Below are positions 53,698-61,498 of a stretch of 64,000 nt of DNA, in pieces (position 1 is the first letter of the stretch; every line of letters begins with the position of its first letter). Both the position numbers and the translations under genes were made by a program. A model generated the notes under the pieces. The model did not search any database, was not told where the DNA came from, and saw only the letters and a list, made by a program, of their open reading frames with translations. This DNA is from an uncultured Clostridia bacterium (GTDB lineage Bacteria; Bacillota; Clostridia; UBA1381). Where the stretch lies: NCBI GenBank assembly GCA_934444735.1, contig CAKSDE010000002.1, forward strand, positions 62,001-126,000. Reading direction: 5' to 3'.

Positions 53698-53773
53698 GAA
53701 CGCAAAAAGGCGGAAATATACAGAATGATTTAGATTCTTAGTTCTTGCCTTTTTGCGTTCCGAACTTTTTTTG
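53698..53773 (+). terminator. Rho-independent terminator of the rimP-infB operon
   Basis: GAACGCAAAAAGGC (53698-53711) pairs perfectly with GCCTTTTTGCGTTC (53747-53760). The loop has an AGAAT/ATTCT mini-stem, and CGAACTTTTTTT follows. The 3' arm and the T-run together form a copy of the TCCGGA-like motif (53750-53772, here TCCGAA). Confidence 0.85.
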
Positions 53774-53793
53774 CATCAAAAGTAAAATGTAAA

Positions 53794-53823
53794 TTTTAAT
53801 TGGAAAACGTTGGTTTTACAATT
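53794..53823 (+). repeat. 28-nt palindromic repeat, copy before rbfA
   Basis: TTAATTGGAAAACGTTGG is followed by TTTTACAATTCCTA. It matches the left end of the 10553-10767 element read in reverse at nearly every position. It may supply TTTACA as a -35 box for rbfA, with TATAAA 18 bp further on at 53837-53842. Confidence 0.6.
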
Positions 53824-53857
53824 CCTACATCACCTTTATATAAAAAAGGAGGTTACT

Positions 53858-54205
53858 ATGGCAAAGGACAGAATAAATAAAATAAATGAAGAGGTCAGAC
53901 GTGAACTGTCGGCGATAGTCCGTGAGCTTAAAGATGTCAGAATACCGATGATGACAAGCATTGTTGCGGTACGGGTGACAAACGATCTGAGCTATGCGAA
54001 GGTATATGTGAGTGTTATGGGGGATAGTGAAGTGCAAAAAAATGCACTTGCCGGCTTAAAAAGTGCGGCAGGCTTTGTGCGCCGTGAAATAGGACACAGG
54101 CTGCAGCTGCGCCATACTCCGGAATTTGTGTTTGAACTGGATCATTCGATTGAGCAGGGAGCACATATTAATAAGATTATTCACGAAATTAATGGAGATC
54201 AATAA
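53858..54205 (+). CDS. rbfA: Ribosome-binding factor A
   Basis: The 115-residue protein begins MAKDRINKINEEVRRELSAIVRELKDVRIPMM and continues VAVRVTNDLSYAKVYVSVMGD, both typical of RbfA, a KH-fold factor that helps 16S rRNA 5'-end maturation and cold adaptation. The ATG at 53858 follows AAAAAGGAGG. It is co-transcribed with nrnA, 2 bp downstream, and stands after a terminator that ends the infB transcript. Confidence 0.94.
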   Translation: MAKDRINKINEEVRRELSAIVRELKDVRIPMMTSIVAVRVTNDLSYAKVYVSVMGDSEVQKNALAGLKSAAGFVRREIGHRLQLRHTPEFVFELDHSIEQGAHINKIIHEINGDQ

Positions 54206-54207
54206 TA

Positions 54208-55158
54208 ATGGAAAAAATCATTGAGAAGATTAAAGATTCTCAAAATATCATAGTTACGGCTCATATAAGCGAGGACGCCGACGCGATCGGCAGCACTTAT
54301 GCATTTGCGAAAGCTCTGCGGAATATGGGCAAAAATGCGACAGTCCTTTTAAGCGATGAACCGGAGGATAAGCTGAAATTTTTAAAAAGCGAATATATTA
54401 TTTTCAAAAAAGATATGAAATTTGATGCGGATCTTGTGGTATTTTTGGATTCTGCCGATGAAGGGCGTTTGGGTGATCGGAAAATTTTAAAGGACAAATT
54501 TCCGAATGTCGCGATAGATCATCACTATACCAATACGATGTATGCGGATTTGAGCTATGTTGACGGCGACGCGTCGTCAACGGGTGAGCTTGTGTACTTA
54601 TTTTTGAAAAAAATGGGCGCGAAGATTACAAAGCCGATTGCGGAATGTCTGTATGCGGCAATTTCGGGCGATACAGGCTCATTTAAATATAGCTGCACTT
54701 TGCCGAGAACGATGCGCATTGCGGCAGAGCTTATGGAAACAGGGATAGATCATGCCGAAATATCGCGTCATATACATGAACAGGAAAAGATAGAGACAGT
54801 GCGGTTAAAAGGGTATCTTATGTCAGAGATAAAGAGCTTTTACGGCGGACGGCTGCGGCTTGTGACGATTGATAAAAAGCTTTTTGACAGATTCGGCGTA
54901 TCGGAAAAAAATGCCGGAGATGTTGTTAATATTCCGAGAATGGTTGAAGGCACGGAAATTGCGGTATCAATAAGAGAAACGGAAGAAAAGATCAAGCTGA
55001 GTTTCAGATCGAACGGTAAGTATAACGTAAGCGAGGTTGCCGCGAATTTCGGCGGCGGCGGACACGTTGCTGCGGCAGGCGCGGCGGTTTTCGGTGCGGA
55101 TTTAGCCGAGGTGGAAAAAAAGGTTATAGAAGTTGTGGGAGAAATTATAAATGATTGA
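54208..55158 (+). CDS. nrnA: DHH family phosphoesterase, NrnA-like
   Basis: The 316-residue product shows the DHH fold: HISEDADAIGS (metal ligands), VVFLDSADEGRLG, the signature AIDHHYTN (about 111) and the DHHA1 motif FGGGGHVAAAGA near the C-terminus. NrnA degrades oligoribonucleotides (nanoRNA) and dephosphorylates pAp. It follows rbfA, as in Bacillus and many Clostridia. An 8-bp overlap joins it to the next gene. The Glu in HISEDADA replaces the more common Pro and seems unlikely to remove activity. Confidence 0.9.
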   Translation: MEKIIEKIKDSQNIIVTAHISEDADAIGSTYAFAKALRNMGKNATVLLSDEPEDKLKFLKSEYIIFKKDMKFDADLVVFLDSADEGRLGDRKILKDKFPNVAIDHHYTNTMYADLSYVDGDASSTGELVYLFLKKMGAKITKPIAECLYAAISGDTGSFKYSCTLPRTMRIAAELMETGIDHAEISRHIHEQEKIETVRLKGYLMSEIKSFYGGRLRLVTIDKKLFDRFGVSEKNAGDVVNIPRMVEGTEIAVSIRETEEKIKLSFRSNGKYNVSEVAANFGGGGHVAAAGAAVFGADLAEVEKKVIEVVGEIIND

Positions 55159-55810
55159 GTATGACAGGGACGCCATATGCTATAAATATATAACTGATTT
55201 TTTGAGGAAAGATATTCCGAGACGTGACGGGATTTTGGGTGAGCTGGAGGATTATGCCGAAAAAAACTCGGTACCTATCGTGCAGCCCGAAACGGCGCAG
55301 TTTTTGGACGTTCTGACCTGCATGAAAAAGCCGGAGCGAATCCTTGAAGTGGGTTGTGCGATCGGATATTCGGCGATGCTGATGGCGGAGAATCTGGCTG
55401 ACGGGGGAAGTATAACCACTCTTGAATGGGACGCCGATATGGCGGAAATTGCGCGCAAGAACATAGAACGTGCGGGACTGTCGGATAGGATAAATGTTAT
55501 AAAAGCAGATGCGAAGGAGCTTTTGCCGACTCTTAGCGGTGAGTATGACATGATTTTTTTGGACGGCCCGAAAGCGCATTATATTCATATGCTGAACGAT
55601 TGTGTGCGGCTTTTAAAAAAGGGCGGCATACTTGTTGCCGATAACGTACTCTACAAGGGAATGACGGTCGATCCGGAGCACGTTGTTAGAAGAAAGATAA
55701 CGATAGTAAAAAGATTAAGGCACTTTATAGGCGCGCAGATGCAGCACCTCGAGCTTAAGGCGGCGGTTCTGCCTTTAGGCGACGGTGTCACTGTGGCGGT
55801 AAAAAAGTAA
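55151..55810 (+). CDS. trmR: SAM-dependent O-methyltransferase, TrmR-like
   Basis: The 219-residue enzyme has motif I ILEVGCAIGYSAMLMA (about 57-72), a DMIFLDGPKAHYIHML segment (about 134) and GGILVADNVLYKGMT. This pattern belongs to the YrrM/TrmR branch of the catechol-O-methyltransferase-like family. In B. subtilis TrmR methylates 5-hydroxyuridine 34 of tRNA to 5-methoxyuridine. The next gene encodes a U32 peptidase-like protein, the partner that makes the hydroxyuridine, which supports this over a metabolite methyltransferase. Confidence 0.82.
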   Translation: MIEYDRDAICYKYITDFLRKDIPRRDGILGELEDYAEKNSVPIVQPETAQFLDVLTCMKKPERILEVGCAIGYSAMLMAENLADGGSITTLEWDADMAEIARKNIERAGLSDRINVIKADAKELLPTLSGEYDMIFLDGPKAHYIHMLNDCVRLLKKGGILVADNVLYKGMTVDPEHVVRRKITIVKRLRHFIGAQMQHLELKAAVLPLGDGVTVAVKK

Positions 55811-55831
55811 TTGCTTGAAAGGAAGTTATAT

Positions 55832-57055
55832 ATGAAAAAACCTGAGCTGCTTGCACCGGGCGGAAGTCTTGAAAAGCTCAAAACAGCGATAATGTACGGT
55901 GCGGACGCGGTTTATATAGGCGGAGAGGCCTTTAGCCTGAGAGTTGCTGCGGAAAATTTTTCACTTGATGATATTAAAGAGGGAATACAATTTGCGCATG
56001 AGCGCGGGAAAAAGGTTTATCTTACGGCAAATATTCTGCCGCACAATAAAGATATTGACGAATTCCGAAAATATATAGAAGAAATCCGTCCGCTGGGAGT
56101 TGACGCGGTTTTGATTGCGGATTTGGGAATGTTTGACATGATGAGAGAATATGCACCCGAAATCCCGGTGCATATAAGCACGCAGGCGAATAACGTAAAT
56201 TACAGGAGCGCTTGTATGTGGTATAAATTGGGCGCAAAGCGAGTTGTGCTGGCGCGCGAAATGTCCTTTGACGAGATTGCCGAAATAAGACGGAGAACGC
56301 CGGAGGATTTAGAGCTTGAGGCGTTTGTGCACGGTGCGATGTGCGTATCCTATTCGGGGAGATGTCTGCTTTCAAATTATATGACGCAGCGTGACGCAAA
56401 TCAAGGCGCTTGCTCGCACCCTTGCCGCTGGAATTATTCGCTTGTGGAGCAGACGCGCCCGGGCGAATATATGGACGTTTTTGAGAACGAGCGCGGAACA
56501 TTTATCTTTAATTCAAAGGATTTGTGCATGATCCGCTATATACCCGAACTGGTAAAAAGCGGGATTTCGTCCTTTAAGATAGAGGGAAGAGTCAAGACCT
56601 CATATTATACTGCGACGATTATAAAGGCATACAGAGAGGAAATTGACCGCTATTTTGCCGATCCCGAACACTATGAATTTGACGAAAAACAGTATATAGA
56701 GCTTTGCAAGGTGAGTCACAGACCGTATTCAACAGGCTTTTACCTCGGAAAACCTACCGCGAATGAGCAGGTATATACCGACAGCTCATATATAAGGGAT
56801 TATGACTTGATCGGCATGGTGGAAGAATATGATCCCGAAACGAAAATTGCAAAAATTTCACAAAGAAACAGATTTTTTAAGGGTGACGAGATAGAGATTT
56901 TATCGCCCGAAAGACCGTTTTTTGCGCAAACGGTGGATTTTATGAAAAACGATAAGCAAGAGGATATTGACGTGGCAAATCACGCGGAAATGACAGTATA
57001 TATAAAGCTTGCCGAAGATGTATTGCCTGGTGCGATGCTGAGAAAAAAACGGTAA
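55832..57055 (+). CDS. trhP: U32 peptidase-family protein, TrhP-like tRNA hydroxylation factor
   Basis: The 407-residue protein starts KKPELLAPGGSLEKLKTAIMYGADAVYIGGEAFSLR, the U32 entry. The signature EAFVHGAMCVSYSGRCLLSNY (about 170-190) and the further cysteines in GACSHPCRW are intact, so it can hold its Fe-S or cofactor site. Proteins of this branch (YrrO/TrhP) use prephenate for tRNA U34 hydroxylation, despite the peptidase name. The start at 55832 follows GAAAGGAAG. It lies 21 bp after the TrmR-like gene. Confidence 0.85.
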   Translation: MKKPELLAPGGSLEKLKTAIMYGADAVYIGGEAFSLRVAAENFSLDDIKEGIQFAHERGKKVYLTANILPHNKDIDEFRKYIEEIRPLGVDAVLIADLGMFDMMREYAPEIPVHISTQANNVNYRSACMWYKLGAKRVVLAREMSFDEIAEIRRRTPEDLELEAFVHGAMCVSYSGRCLLSNYMTQRDANQGACSHPCRWNYSLVEQTRPGEYMDVFENERGTFIFNSKDLCMIRYIPELVKSGISSFKIEGRVKTSYYTATIIKAYREEIDRYFADPEHYEFDEKQYIELCKVSHRPYSTGFYLGKPTANEQVYTDSSYIRDYDLIGMVEEYDPETKIAKISQRNRFFKGDEIEILSPERPFFAQTVDFMKNDKQEDIDVANHAEMTVYIKLAEDVLPGAMLRKKR

Positions 57056-57127
57056 AAGCTTTTTCTGAAATTATTTTGAATATATTTAAAAAGAATGCAC
57101 ATAATAATTTCAGAAGGAGGGATTACA

Positions 57128-57298
57128 ATGAATTGTCACGATATTAATAAGTCAATAAAATGCACAGTACAGCAGTGCAAGCATCACTGCAGTGAAAAGG
57201 ATTTCTGCTCGCTTGACTGCATCACAGTAGGAACTCACGAGATGAATCCGACAAAGTCTGAATGTACAGACTGCAAGTCATTTGAATTGGGAGTATAA
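57128..57298 (+). CDS. DUF1540 cysteine-rich protein
   Basis: The 56-residue protein has nine cysteines and several histidines, with the DUF1540 arrangement: I-K-C-T-V-Q-Q-C early, a C-S-L-D-C-I-T-V core and T-D-C-K-S-F at the end. It probably binds a metal such as zinc. The ATG at 57128 has GAAGGAGGG upstream. It is transcribed after the U32 gene and followed by its own terminator. Confidence 0.87.
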   Translation: MNCHDINKSIKCTVQQCKHHCSEKDFCSLDCITVGTHEMNPTKSECTDCKSFELGV

Positions 57299-57315
57299 GT
57301 CAAAAGTTTGTTATA

Positions 57316-57354
57316 AAATACTCGGGGATTTCAGGGTTCCCCGAGTATTTTTTT
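57316..57354 (+). terminator. Terminator after the DUF1540 gene
   Basis: AAATACTCGGGGA (57316-57328) pairs with TCCCCGAGTATTT (57338-57350), followed by more T. It is a strong Rho-independent terminator on the plus strand. Confidence 0.9.
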
Positions 57355-57386
57355 ATGCCGAACGGACAAATTGGTCCGTTCGGCAT
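57355..57386 (-). terminator. Terminator-like hairpin after the SleB-like gene
   Basis: ATGCCGAACGGAC (57355-57367) pairs perfectly with its complement ending at 57386. On the minus strand it lies 6 bp after the hydrolase stop and is followed by seven As in the plus-strand sense, that is a T-poor tail on the minus strand. It may need the neighbouring hairpin. Confidence 0.65.
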
Positions 57387-57392
57387 AAATTA

Positions 57393-58196
57393 TTACAGAT
57401 AGAAATTATGTGTCCCTATGCGAGTGAAAAACGGTCTGTTTTTGATAATCCATGTATTTGTGGATTTTTCGGGATTACAAAAATAGAGAGAGTTGCCGAC
57501 ATAGCTCTCACCGTTAAGCGCGCGGTCGGCGGCATAGTAGGATTCATTGGACGGCTCGAGATTGATTGCGCCGTCGGCAACGGGGGAGAACTGCACACCA
57601 TTTTTGCGGTCGAATATTACGCTGTAGATTGTATCGGGGAAATAATCGTCTGCGACTCGGTTTAAAACAACGTTTCCGACCGCGACTTTGCCTTCATAGA
57701 CTTCACCGCGTGCCTCGGCATGAATAATTTTTGCGAGCCAGTAAAGCTCGTCCTCGTCATATGCAAGATCGACTTTTATGTCCCCTTTGTATATGATTGC
57801 GCTCTGATTTTCTTTGTCCCAGTGTACATCGGCGCCCATGTTTTCCGCGACAAAGCGTAAGGGGACATAGGTTCTGTTATTTTTGACGGACACCTTGGTT
57901 CCGAGCGTTTTTTTCTCATTGTTTACATATGCCGTACTGCTCTCGGCAAAGAGAACTATGTTTGTTTCATTATCACTTATTTGCGCTTTTTTTTCTTCGG
58001 AATCCCAGGAAACATCACAGCCGAGAGCCTCGGCAATAAAGCGGATCGGGACTAATGTATTATTTTCGGAAATGTATGGAGATGAATCCATTGCGATTGT
58101 TCTGTCGTTTACCTTTACGGTTATATCGGCATATGCCGCAGTGTGTGTGAGCTGCAAAGCCAAAACGGCAGATATAATATGTTTTGCTGATTTCAA
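57393..58196 (-). CDS. SleB-type cell-wall hydrolase with copper-amine-oxidase-N domain
   Basis: The 267-residue product has a signal peptide (MKSAKHIISAVLALQLTHTAAYA), a copper-amine-oxidase-N-like repeat region (about 24-140, with LVPIRFIAEALGCDVSWD and YVPLRFVAENMGADVHWD) and a C-terminal SleB/hydrolase_2 domain with WLAKIIHAEARGEVYEGKVAVGNVVLNRV. The glutamate of HAEARGE is the likely catalytic residue of this lytic-transglycosylase-like fold. TTG 58196 is a better start than GTG 58205, since GAGGTGG lies 6 bp upstream of it. Similar enzymes act in spore germination or wall turnover. Confidence 0.88.
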   Translation of the reverse strand: MKSAKHIISAVLALQLTHTAAYADITVKVNDRTIAMDSSPYISENNTLVPIRFIAEALGCDVSWDSEEKKAQISDNETNIVLFAESSTAYVNNEKKTLGTKVSVKNNRTYVPLRFVAENMGADVHWDKENQSAIIYKGDIKVDLAYDEDELYWLAKIIHAEARGEVYEGKVAVGNVVLNRVADDYFPDTIYSVIFDRKNGVQFSPVADGAINLEPSNESYYAADRALNGESYVGNSLYFCNPEKSTNTWIIKNRPFFTRIGTHNFYL

Positions 58197-58258
58197 AATT
58201 ACCACCTCTTTTTATGTTTTGATGAGTTTTATGTCCCTAAAAACATCATCTGTTTCTA

Positions 58259-58287
58259 AGTATAACATAAAAGAGCAGGTTATTCAA
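58259..58287 (-). promoter_or_regulatory. SigA-type promoter of the SleB-like gene
   Basis: Minus-strand TTGAAT (58287-58282) and TATACT (58264-58259) are 17 bp apart. The rest of the 58197-58502 gap holds a terminator and a repeat copy but no gene. Confidence 0.75.
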
Positions 58288-58335
58288 GGAACAATATTTA
58301 CCACAGAAACGGGGGAGCGCTTTCTTGACATGAAT

Positions 58336-58362
58336 AGAAAAAAGCTCCGGAACAAAAAAAAC
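58336..58362. repeat. TCCGGA/T-tract motif copy 2
   Basis: Plus-strand AAAAAAGCTCCGGAAC followed by eight As matches the core of the copies at 30556-30589 and 62321-62354 but lacks two bases (GC) between the core and the A-run. It adjoins the following hairpin. Confidence 0.55.
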
Positions 58363-58391
58363 GAACTCGGAGATGTGAGTTCGTTTTTTTG
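58358..58391. terminator. Terminator of the uronate cluster
   Basis: ACGAACTC and GAGTTCGT (58361-58368 and 58377-58384) form a hairpin flanked by A- and T-runs, so both strands can terminate here. It lies about 120 bp downstream of the SDR gene on the minus strand. Confidence 0.75.
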
Positions 58392-58502
58392 CAGCAAAAG
58401 GACAAGGATTTTTTTAGCTGTAAATACAGAAAGTTATTGTTTTGCCGATTGGAAGTATTTTAAGCACCTGCCCTTTTGCAATCCGTAGCTTTTTTATGTT
58501 TA

Positions 58503-59357
58503 TTATACGCCGCTATATGCCGAAAATCCTCCGTCAACCGGAACGACAACACCGTCAACAAAGCCCGACGCATCGTCATTTAAGAGCCAGAGAAGTGTTC
58601 CGATAAGCTCTTCGGCCTCTCCGAATCTGTTCATCGGAGTGGCGGCAAGAATCTTCTCGGTTCTCGGGGTTGCCTTGCCGTTTTCATCAAATAACAATGC
58701 TTTGTTCTGGTTTGTTACGAAGAATCCCGGAGCGATGGCATTTACTCTTATGCCGACGCGTGAGAAGTGAACGGCAAGCCACTGCGTGAAGTTCGATACT
58801 GCCGCTTTTGCACCGCTGTATGCAGGGATTTTGGTTAATGGTGTGAATGCGTTCATTGAGGAGATATTTATGATATTTCCTTTTTTGTTTGCCGCCATAT
58901 CCTTTGCAAAAACCTGTGTCGGGATTAGTGTCCCCAAAAAGTTTAAGTTGAATACAAATTCGATACCTTTAGGATCAAGATCAAAGAACGTGATGAGATC
59001 CTTTTTGTCGCATAAATCTTCGGGATCGAGATATTCCTTTGTCGTTGTGCCTTTGGGGTTGTTTCCGCCGGCACCGTTTATCAAGATATCGCATTTGCCG
59101 AAATCTTTTATAATTTCTTCTCTTACGTTTTGCATTACCTCAGTATCCAAAACGTTTGCAGCATATCCTTTTGCGCTGCCGCCGGCGGCTGTGATTTTTT
59201 CGGCAACCGCGTCTGCCGCTTCTTTTCTCAAATCAAGTATTGCAACGTTTGCGCCACATTTGCCGATAGCCTCTGCAAACATTCCGCATAAAACGCCGCC
59301 GCCGCCCGTTACAACGACCGTCTTGCCTTTTAAATCCAAATCAAATGGTAATTTCAT
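58503..59357 (-). CDS. D-mannonate oxidoreductase, short-chain dehydrogenase type
   Basis: The 284-residue SDR has the NAD(P) motif VVTGGGGVLCGMFAEAIGKCGANVAILD, NGAGG, the catalytic S-x-n-Y-S-G-A-K (INISSMNAFTPLTKIPAYSGAK) and a late PVDGGFSAYSGV end. Its size and the neighbouring uxuA gene support a mannonate/fructuronate oxidoreductase, which reduces fructuronate to mannonate in hexuronate catabolism. SDR enzymes with other sugar substrates cannot be told apart by sequence reading alone. It is separated from uxuA by 105 bp that hold no gene, though a ribosome site precedes the start. Confidence 0.8.
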   Translation of the reverse strand: MKLPFDLDLKGKTVVVTGGGGVLCGMFAEAIGKCGANVAILDLRKEAADAVAEKITAAGGSAKGYAANVLDTEVMQNVREEIIKDFGKCDILINGAGGNNPKGTTTKEYLDPEDLCDKKDLITFFDLDPKGIEFVFNLNFLGTLIPTQVFAKDMAANKKGNIINISSMNAFTPLTKIPAYSGAKAAVSNFTQWLAVHFSRVGIRVNAIAPGFFVTNQNKALLFDENGKATPRTEKILAATPMNRFGEAEELIGTLLWLLNDDASGFVDGVVVPVDGGFSAYSGV

Positions 59358-59462
59358 AATATTTTTCCATAGCCTTTCTGCTCACAAAAAGTAATAAAAG
59401 CTTTTGCGCCAAACCCCTATCTGTGAGCGGATAGGGGTTAGTGAGGGGTTTTGTGTCCCTTT

Positions 59463-60506
59463 TTATCTTTTGCACTCTTTTTCGAGAGTTTCCCAGATGC
59501 CGTTTATATAAACCGCACCTAAAGCACGGTCGAATAAACCGTAGCCGGGACGTCCCGTTTCACCCCAGATCATACGTCCGTGGTCGGGGCGGATATATCC
59601 GTCAAAGCCGTTATCGTAGTACGCTTTTACGATCTTTTCGATATCCAAAGAGCCGTACTTGGACTTGTGTGCTGCCTCTTCAAAGCACTTGTCGCCCGTG
59701 ATTTTTACGTTTCTTATATGCGCAAAATGTATTCTGTCGGCAAAGGAATTAACCATATCGACAATATCGTTTTTCGGATCAACGCCCAATGAGCCTGAAC
59801 AGAGAGTCAGACCGTTATACGGACTGTCGTAGAGCTTTAAGAATCTTTCGAGGTTCTCTTTGTTGGTTATGATTCTCGGCAGACCGAAGATGCTCCAGGG
59901 AGGATCATCGGGGTGAATTGCCATCTTAACCTTAACTTCTTCCGCAACCTTTATAACGCGATCCAGGAAGTATTTAAGGTTTGCCCACAAATCCTCCTCT
60001 GTGATGCTCTGATACTTCTCCAAAAGCGCTTTCATGCCGTCTTTTGTGTAGCTTGCGTCCCAGCCGGGGAGCGATAAATCGCCTGTTAAAGGATTCATGT
60101 TCAAAACGGTTTCTTCGTTGTATGCAAGCGCATTTGAGCCGTCGGGCAGAGTGAATGCCAAATCGGAACGAGTCCAGTCAAATACCGGCATGAAATTGTA
60201 GCATACGCAGTCAATACCTGCCTTGGCAAGATTTCTGAGCGTTGTGCAGTAGTTTTCTATGTATCTGTCGCGGTCGCCATCGCCTGTTTTTATATCCTCA
60301 TGGACAGGTACGCTCTCGATTACCGAAAGCTCAAGCCCTGCGGCTTCGACTTCGTTTTTCAGCTCCATTATTCTCTCATAGCTCCATGCCTCGCCTACGG
60401 GAATATCGTAGATTGCGGAGACTATACCGGTCACACCCGGGATTTGTCTTATTTTTTCCAAAGTTACGGGATCATTTTTTCCGTACCATCTGAATGTCAT
60501 TTTCAT
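59463..60506 (-). CDS. uxuA: D-mannonate dehydratase
   Basis: The 347-residue enzyme converts D-mannonate to 2-keto-3-deoxygluconate. Its marks are the early TFRWYGKNDPVTLEKIRQIPGVTGIV, CVCYNFMPVFDWTRSDLA (about 120-137), KMAIHPDDPPWSIFGLPRI (about 195-213) and RPDHGRMIWGE (about 312), which provide the metal-binding residues of the UxuA family. The start overlaps the stop of the upstream oxidoreductase gene (ATGA type). It belongs to a minus-strand cluster of sugar-acid genes. Confidence 0.94.
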   Translation of the reverse strand: MKMTFRWYGKNDPVTLEKIRQIPGVTGIVSAIYDIPVGEAWSYERIMELKNEVEAAGLELSVIESVPVHEDIKTGDGDRDRYIENYCTTLRNLAKAGIDCVCYNFMPVFDWTRSDLAFTLPDGSNALAYNEETVLNMNPLTGDLSLPGWDASYTKDGMKALLEKYQSITEEDLWANLKYFLDRVIKVAEEVKVKMAIHPDDPPWSIFGLPRIITNKENLERFLKLYDSPYNGLTLCSGSLGVDPKNDIVDMVNSFADRIHFAHIRNVKITGDKCFEEAAHKSKYGSLDIEKIVKAYYDNGFDGYIRPDHGRMIWGETGRPGYGLFDRALGAVYINGIWETLEKECKR

Positions 60507-61495
60507 TCAATAATCATTTCCTTTCCGTTGTTTTTTGCACTTTCGTAAAATTTGAAAAGTGCGGTCATCGAGTTTTTCGCATCTACTATTGTGGGGAATT
60601 TCCCACCGTTATAGAAATTATCTATAACGACTGTATGACTGTCGCCCCAATAATCCTTGCCGGGGTGCTTGTCATCATTTTTCGCAATGATTTTTGCGCC
60701 GCTTTTATCAACGCGGTATAAGACATCATCGGCATAGCGCAGGAGCGCATTTTCAAATTGGAGTTCGAGCCGCATAGGCAGATTTGAAGAATACCCGTTA
60801 GTAGCATAATAACACACATTTACATTTTTTGCAAGAGTAAATATTGCATCTGCCGTATCTTCTACCTCAATTACGTCCTGCAATGTGTTGTTGCTTATGT
60901 GTCCCCTGACCGTTTTTATGTCGCCGGCAAGGTATGAGATGAGATCGATTAAATGCACCGCCTGATTGATTAAAACACCGCCGCCCTCGGTATCCCACCT
61001 GCCGCGCCATTCGCCGCTTTTATAATATTCGGCATCTCTGTGCCATGTTAAGGCGGCAAAACCGCCGATGAGCTTGCCGAGTGATTTATCCTCATCAATT
61101 ATTTTTTTGAAAGCCTGTATCGCAATGTTCATACGGTTTTGCAGCATGACGCACACCTTTTTGCCGCGAAGTTCATTCTCGAGTTCGTGGAATTTTTCCA
61201 AATTTATTGCAGCGGGTTTTTCGAGTATCACCTCTTTACCTGCCCTTGCCGCCTCAATTGCCATTGAATGATGCAAAAAATGCGGAGTGCAGATATGAAC
61301 CGATGTGACGGACGGATCGGATAACACTTTAGAAAAATCGTAAAAGGCTTTACAGAAATGTTCGTTTGCGCCTTGATCGGCACGTGATTTATCTATATCG
61401 CATATTCCGTAAAGTGTTACGTTATTTGCTTTTTCGATAGCTTGTGCGTGAATCGGACCGATTGCACCGTAGCCGACAACACATGCGTTTTTCAT
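60503..61495 (-). CDS. Gfo/Idh/MocA family oxidoreductase 1
   Basis: The 330-residue protein has the Rossmann start KNACVVGYGAIGPIHAQAIEK, the GICDID strand, the family motif VILEKPAAI (about residue 93) and a later WDTEGGGVLINQAVHLIDLISYL block, which holds the H-x-x-D/H catalytic site region. Such enzymes oxidise sugars, sugar acids or inositols with NAD(P). It lies between uxuA (3-bp overlap) and a sugar-phosphate-isomerase-like gene (3 bp apart), so it is surely part of the same operon. The substrate is not known. Confidence 0.86.
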   Translation of the reverse strand: MKNACVVGYGAIGPIHAQAIEKANNVTLYGICDIDKSRADQGANEHFCKAFYDFSKVLSDPSVTSVHICTPHFLHHSMAIEAARAGKEVILEKPAAINLEKFHELENELRGKKVCVMLQNRMNIAIQAFKKIIDEDKSLGKLIGGFAALTWHRDAEYYKSGEWRGRWDTEGGGVLINQAVHLIDLISYLAGDIKTVRGHISNNTLQDVIEVEDTADAIFTLAKNVNVCYYATNGYSSNLPMRLELQFENALLRYADDVLYRVDKSGAKIIAKNDDKHPGKDYWGDSHTVVIDNFYNGGKFPTIVDAKNSMTALFKFYESAKNNGKEMIIE

Positions 61496-61498
61496 GAT

